Source: Rhizophagus clarus
Taxonomy: Eukaryota > Glomeromycota > Glomeromycetes > Glomerales > Glomeraceae
DNA length: 64,000 nucleotides
Reading direction: 5' to 3'
Assembly (NCBI GenBank): GCA_015698045.1
Contig: BLAL01000040.1
Coordinates: 412,501 to 476,500, forward strand
Shown here: piece by piece, positions 61,474-64,000 of the stretch
Layout of the letters: every line of letters begins with the position of its first letter
Position numbering within the stretch: position 1 is the stretch's first letter
The notes under the pieces: generated by a model
Databases searched by the model: none
What the model was told of the DNA's origin: nothing
What the model saw: the letters and a program-made list of their open reading frames with translations, nothing else
Position numbers and translations under genes: made by a program

Positions 61474-62251
61474 TTTTATGTCTCTAAACACTATCAGAGG
61501 TTGCGCTCTAGGGCTTTTCAGAATGTCAGCTAAGCTATTAAAATTTTAGTACCTTGCGCCAGAATTTTGGTATCCTTAATCTTTGTATACCCAGAAATTT
61601 TGGTACCCCAGAGGTGAGACTTTTTTTTTTCGTATAACTTTTTGTTCCAGTATTTTGGTAAAGAATTGGCTCTAGAATGATTTCCTGTATATCAAGAAAT
61701 TATTGGTTTACTAGAATAGGTTCAATGGCCCTTTTGATTTACTTTCTATCATTCAAGATTTTGGTACCCTCCCTTTAATCATGGTACCAAAATTTGATCC
61801 TTTGTTTACAACTATAAATCAGTTTTAGAATTAATTCTAGGATAACATAAAATCTGATATGCAAAATAAGCTTGTATTTACGGCCTGCGAGCACACTCGG
61901 ACACTTTGGTCCTCGGTGCTCTTGGCCTTTTTTAAACCCAAGCAATATAGCATACTTTTTTCGTTATATTATTTGAGATTAAAAATCGGCCAGTGCGTTA
62001 ACAAAGATGATGTTCTTTATTTTGTAAACAAAAAATTTGGGTAAGAAGATATGTTAACAAAATTTATGCCCCAGTCTGATTTAGATCTTAAATTCAATAT
62101 CGTATTTCGATATGTTTCCTGGTTTTGCAAATAAATTTGGGGTTTAAAAAAGATTACAAAATTTTGTATATCGGGAAATAAGCCAGGAGGGGCTTACACT
62201 AATTATACCTATTTGGAAATCTGACCCCAGTGCCCCCAAGTTGGTCTATAT
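61474..62251. repeat. Right terminal inverted repeat of the Polinton-like element
   Basis: Inverted copy of 48705-49484. The shared short frame lies here at 61859-62044 on the plus strand (TACEHTRTLWSSVLLAFF). The outer end reads GCCCCCAAGTTGGTCTATAT and is followed by GATGT. Confidence 0.85.
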
Positions 62252-62343
62252 GATGTGGAATATAATATTGTAGGCATATCAAAAATTGGTATTAGAAAAA
62301 CATTACGTAATGAATCAAAGAAATTTGAAATTTGAGTAGATTT
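62252..62343 (+). pseudogene. End of the SAM-family relic beyond the Polinton-like element
   Basis: Reads DVEYNIVGISKIGIRKTLRN and ESKKFEI then stop, which is the last helix of the SAM-like domain (compare LGVVKIGWQKNIKQAA in the relic at 2-610). Its frame continues that of the 5' part at 48704 across the duplicated GATGT. The polypurine element sits directly downstream. Confidence 0.65.
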
Positions 62344-62349
62344 ACATTG

Positions 62350-63979
62350 TAGAATCTTGCTAATTTGCTCCCTGGGTGAAATCACCCAGGTGATTTCATC
62401 TGTAAATAATTTGCCAAAATTCAGGTGATTTACACGTATAAAAAATTTTACCCCGGGTGATTTCACTCATAATTAATTTATGAAATTTGATTGGCTAAAA
62501 TTTACAATATTATGCATGTAAAGAATCTAATGATCGGCTAATTTTTATTTGAAAATTTCCGTTAAATAATTAATCTGACTACAAAAATAATAAAATTTAT
62601 TTATATATTAAATTATGACTTTATTTATTTAAATACTGTTTATCAAAGTACAATTATTTATCTTTAATGTAAATAGTAATGATAATAATTATATAAAAAA
62701 AAGTCTAACAATAATGGTAAAAAGAGAGAGAGAAAATGGAAATAATAAAAAAGAATCATTAGAAACAAAAAAAAACCAATGGGATGAAATGGTGACATAA
62801 AGTATAATTGGAGACAAAGAAAATGATAGGGAACGAAAGAGATAGCAGAAAAAGAAAAGACAGTGAAAAGACGAGGAAAAGGACGTGATAATAAAAAAGA
62901 ATAGGATTGAAAACAAAAGGAAATAGGGACGAAGTGAAAGGGGACAAAAATGAAAATAAAAAGATAATGAGAGGGGACAAAAAACAAAAGGATAACGAGA
63001 AGATGACGAACGAAAAGATGATGTGGGTAAAATGATGATGAAAGTGAAACGATGATGAGGGTAAAACGATGATGAAGGTGAAATGATAATAAGGGTAAAA
63101 TGATGACGAGGGTGAAACAATGATGAGGACGAAATAATCATGAGAATGAAATGATAATAAGGACAAAATGGTGATTAGAATGAAAAAAAGAAAGGGAGTA
63201 AAAATGAAAAGAAAAGAGAAACAAATTAACGAAAAGACAAACCATAAAAGAAGAAAAAATAGAGTTAGTAAATTGAAATATGAAAACAAATTTGAATAAA
63301 AATATAGAGAAGAAAAAACCACCATACCTTGTTCGCAAAACTAAGACTTAAAAAAAGAAAAGAATTAGAAACAAGAAAACAAAAAAGAGGAAAAAAAAAG
63401 AAGCAATATACTTTAATGCAAAACTGGAAGAAATTAAAGACCTAAAAAGAGAAGAGAAATAAGAAAACAAAAAGAGGAAAAAAAAAAGAAGCAATATACT
63501 TTAATGCAAAACTGGAAGAAATTAAAGACTTAAAAAGAGAAGAGAAATAAGAAATGAAAAGAAAAATGAAAACAAAAAAGAAGGAAAGATGAAAAAATGA
63601 CACTTTTGGCGTGAAACTGAAAGAGCTTAAAAGACCTAAAAGAAGAGGAAAGGAATTAGAAACAAGAAAGAAAAATGAAAACAAAAGAAGGAAAAAAAGA
63701 ATATACCTGCATACTTTCGACCAAGTAAAGGGAAGTGAAAGGGATGAAAAAAAGAAAGGGAGTGAAAAAAAATGAAAAAAAAGAAGGGGGAGTGAAGAAA
63801 CAAAAAAAAAATGAAGGGAAGTGAAAAGGAACGAAAAAAAAATAAAGAGGGAGCGAAAAAAAATAAACAAAAAAACTACAAAAATTAATTGGGTTAAATC
63901 ACCTATATCAAAATAATAAAAATCAATCAGGTGATATCACCCAAGTTATATCACCCCCGGTTAAAATTAGTTATAATCT
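62350..63979 (-). mobile_element. Polypurine element, copy 2
   Basis: About 1.63 kb, flanked by ACATTG (62344-62349 and 63980-63985). The left end TAGAATCTTGCTAATTTGCT and right-end sequence are as in copy 1 at 30014-32013. Subterminal palindromes (GGTGAAATCACCCAGGTGAT; CAGGTGATATCACC) are again near both ends. The middle is purine-rich on the plus strand. On the minus strand it has splice-like cassettes, e.g. TCTTAGTTTTGCGAACAAG before GTATGG (near 63330), and others near 63415, 63490, 63610 and 63705. Open frames on the minus strand (Phe/Ser/Leu-rich) are due to base bias. Confidence 0.7.
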
Positions 63980-64000
63980 ACATTGTATTACTTTGTAAAA

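Larger units (their letters stand above)
48705..62251. mobile_element. Polinton/Maverick-like element, 13.5 kb, broken
   Basis: Long terminal inverted repeats of about 780 bp (48705-49484 and 61474-62251) start ATATAGACCAACTTGGGGGC. GATGT (perhaps TGATGT) is duplicated at 48700-48704 and 62252-62256. Parts in order: Cys-rich protein, small unknown protein, rve integrase, coiled-coil protein, Gag-like protein, CCHC and acidic protein, retropepsin-like protease, zinc finger, a poorly preserved region, a second retropepsin-like region, protein-primed type B DNA polymerase, zinc-finger protein. Polymerase, integrase, long inverted repeats and a 5-6 bp duplication define a Polinton. No packaging ATPase or jelly-roll capsid was recognised. 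The coding parts are broken in roughly a dozen places. The inverted repeats still agree at about 95 percent, which suggests a moderately young insertion. Confidence 0.85.

Overview
The window looks like nuclear DNA of an arbuscular mycorrhizal fungus (Glomeromycotina, most likely Rhizophagus). The reasons are extreme AT richness, short GT-AG introns of about 65-95 bp, a KDM4-type histone demethylase of fungal build, repeated decayed genes of the Cys-rich/SAM-domain type that I associate with Rhizophagus, and many layers of transposable elements. The species name is inference. No rRNA, tRNA or CRISPR array was seen.

Host genes form one island on the minus strand. In order of transcription these are a nine-exon KDM4/JHDM3-like demethylase (15148 to 12016), a small two-exon YCII-domain protein with a mitochondrial-looking N-terminus (11755 to 11274), and a seven-exon conserved fungal protein of about 1070 residues (10403 to 6767). 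All three have clean splice sites and in-phase exons. The rest of the window is repeats and relics.

Left of the island lie a broken SAM-domain family gene (2-610), a Tc1/IS630-type transposase relic with two introns (706-1792), a LINE ORF1 tail (about 3100-3960) and a small MITE (4770-4911).

Right of the island, 18183-29740 is a nested stack. A decayed Rhizophagus-type repeat gene is split by a 9.5 kb element (18379-27899, 8-bp target duplication). That element carries a ladder of about 15 exon-like 41-nt cassettes and was itself invaded by a second element (18809-20665), by a nearly whole 4.4 kb transposon at a TTAA site with an unusual nine-exon transposase (20706-25129), and by a hAT-like element (25656-27318) that holds another copy of the ladder family (25724-26925). 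Next come a polypurine/polypyrimidine element (30014-32013), two piggyBac-like relics (33300-34200 minus, 42900-45040 plus), an LINE ORF1-like relic inside another 8-bp-duplication element (34214-38243), a 51-bp hairpin ladder (about 40012-41275), a 1.6 kb AGGACCC-ended element (41288-42870), a hAT C-terminal relic (45420-46842) and several MITEs.

The last quarter is a 13.5 kb Polinton/Maverick-like fossil (48705-62251) with long inverted repeats of about 780 bp. It carries a protein-primed type B DNA polymerase, an rve integrase, zinc-finger proteins and, unusually, a Gag-like, CCHC and retropepsin-like module. It is broken in roughly a dozen places. It sits in a second SAM-domain family relic that resumes at 62252. 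A second copy of the polypurine element (62350-63979) closes the window.

The main novelty candidates are (a) three unrelated repeat families that each carry arrays of short segments bounded by good splice acceptors and donors, (b) the TTAA-site transposon with a transposase I cannot place in a named superfamily, and (c) the Gag/retropepsin module inside a Polinton.
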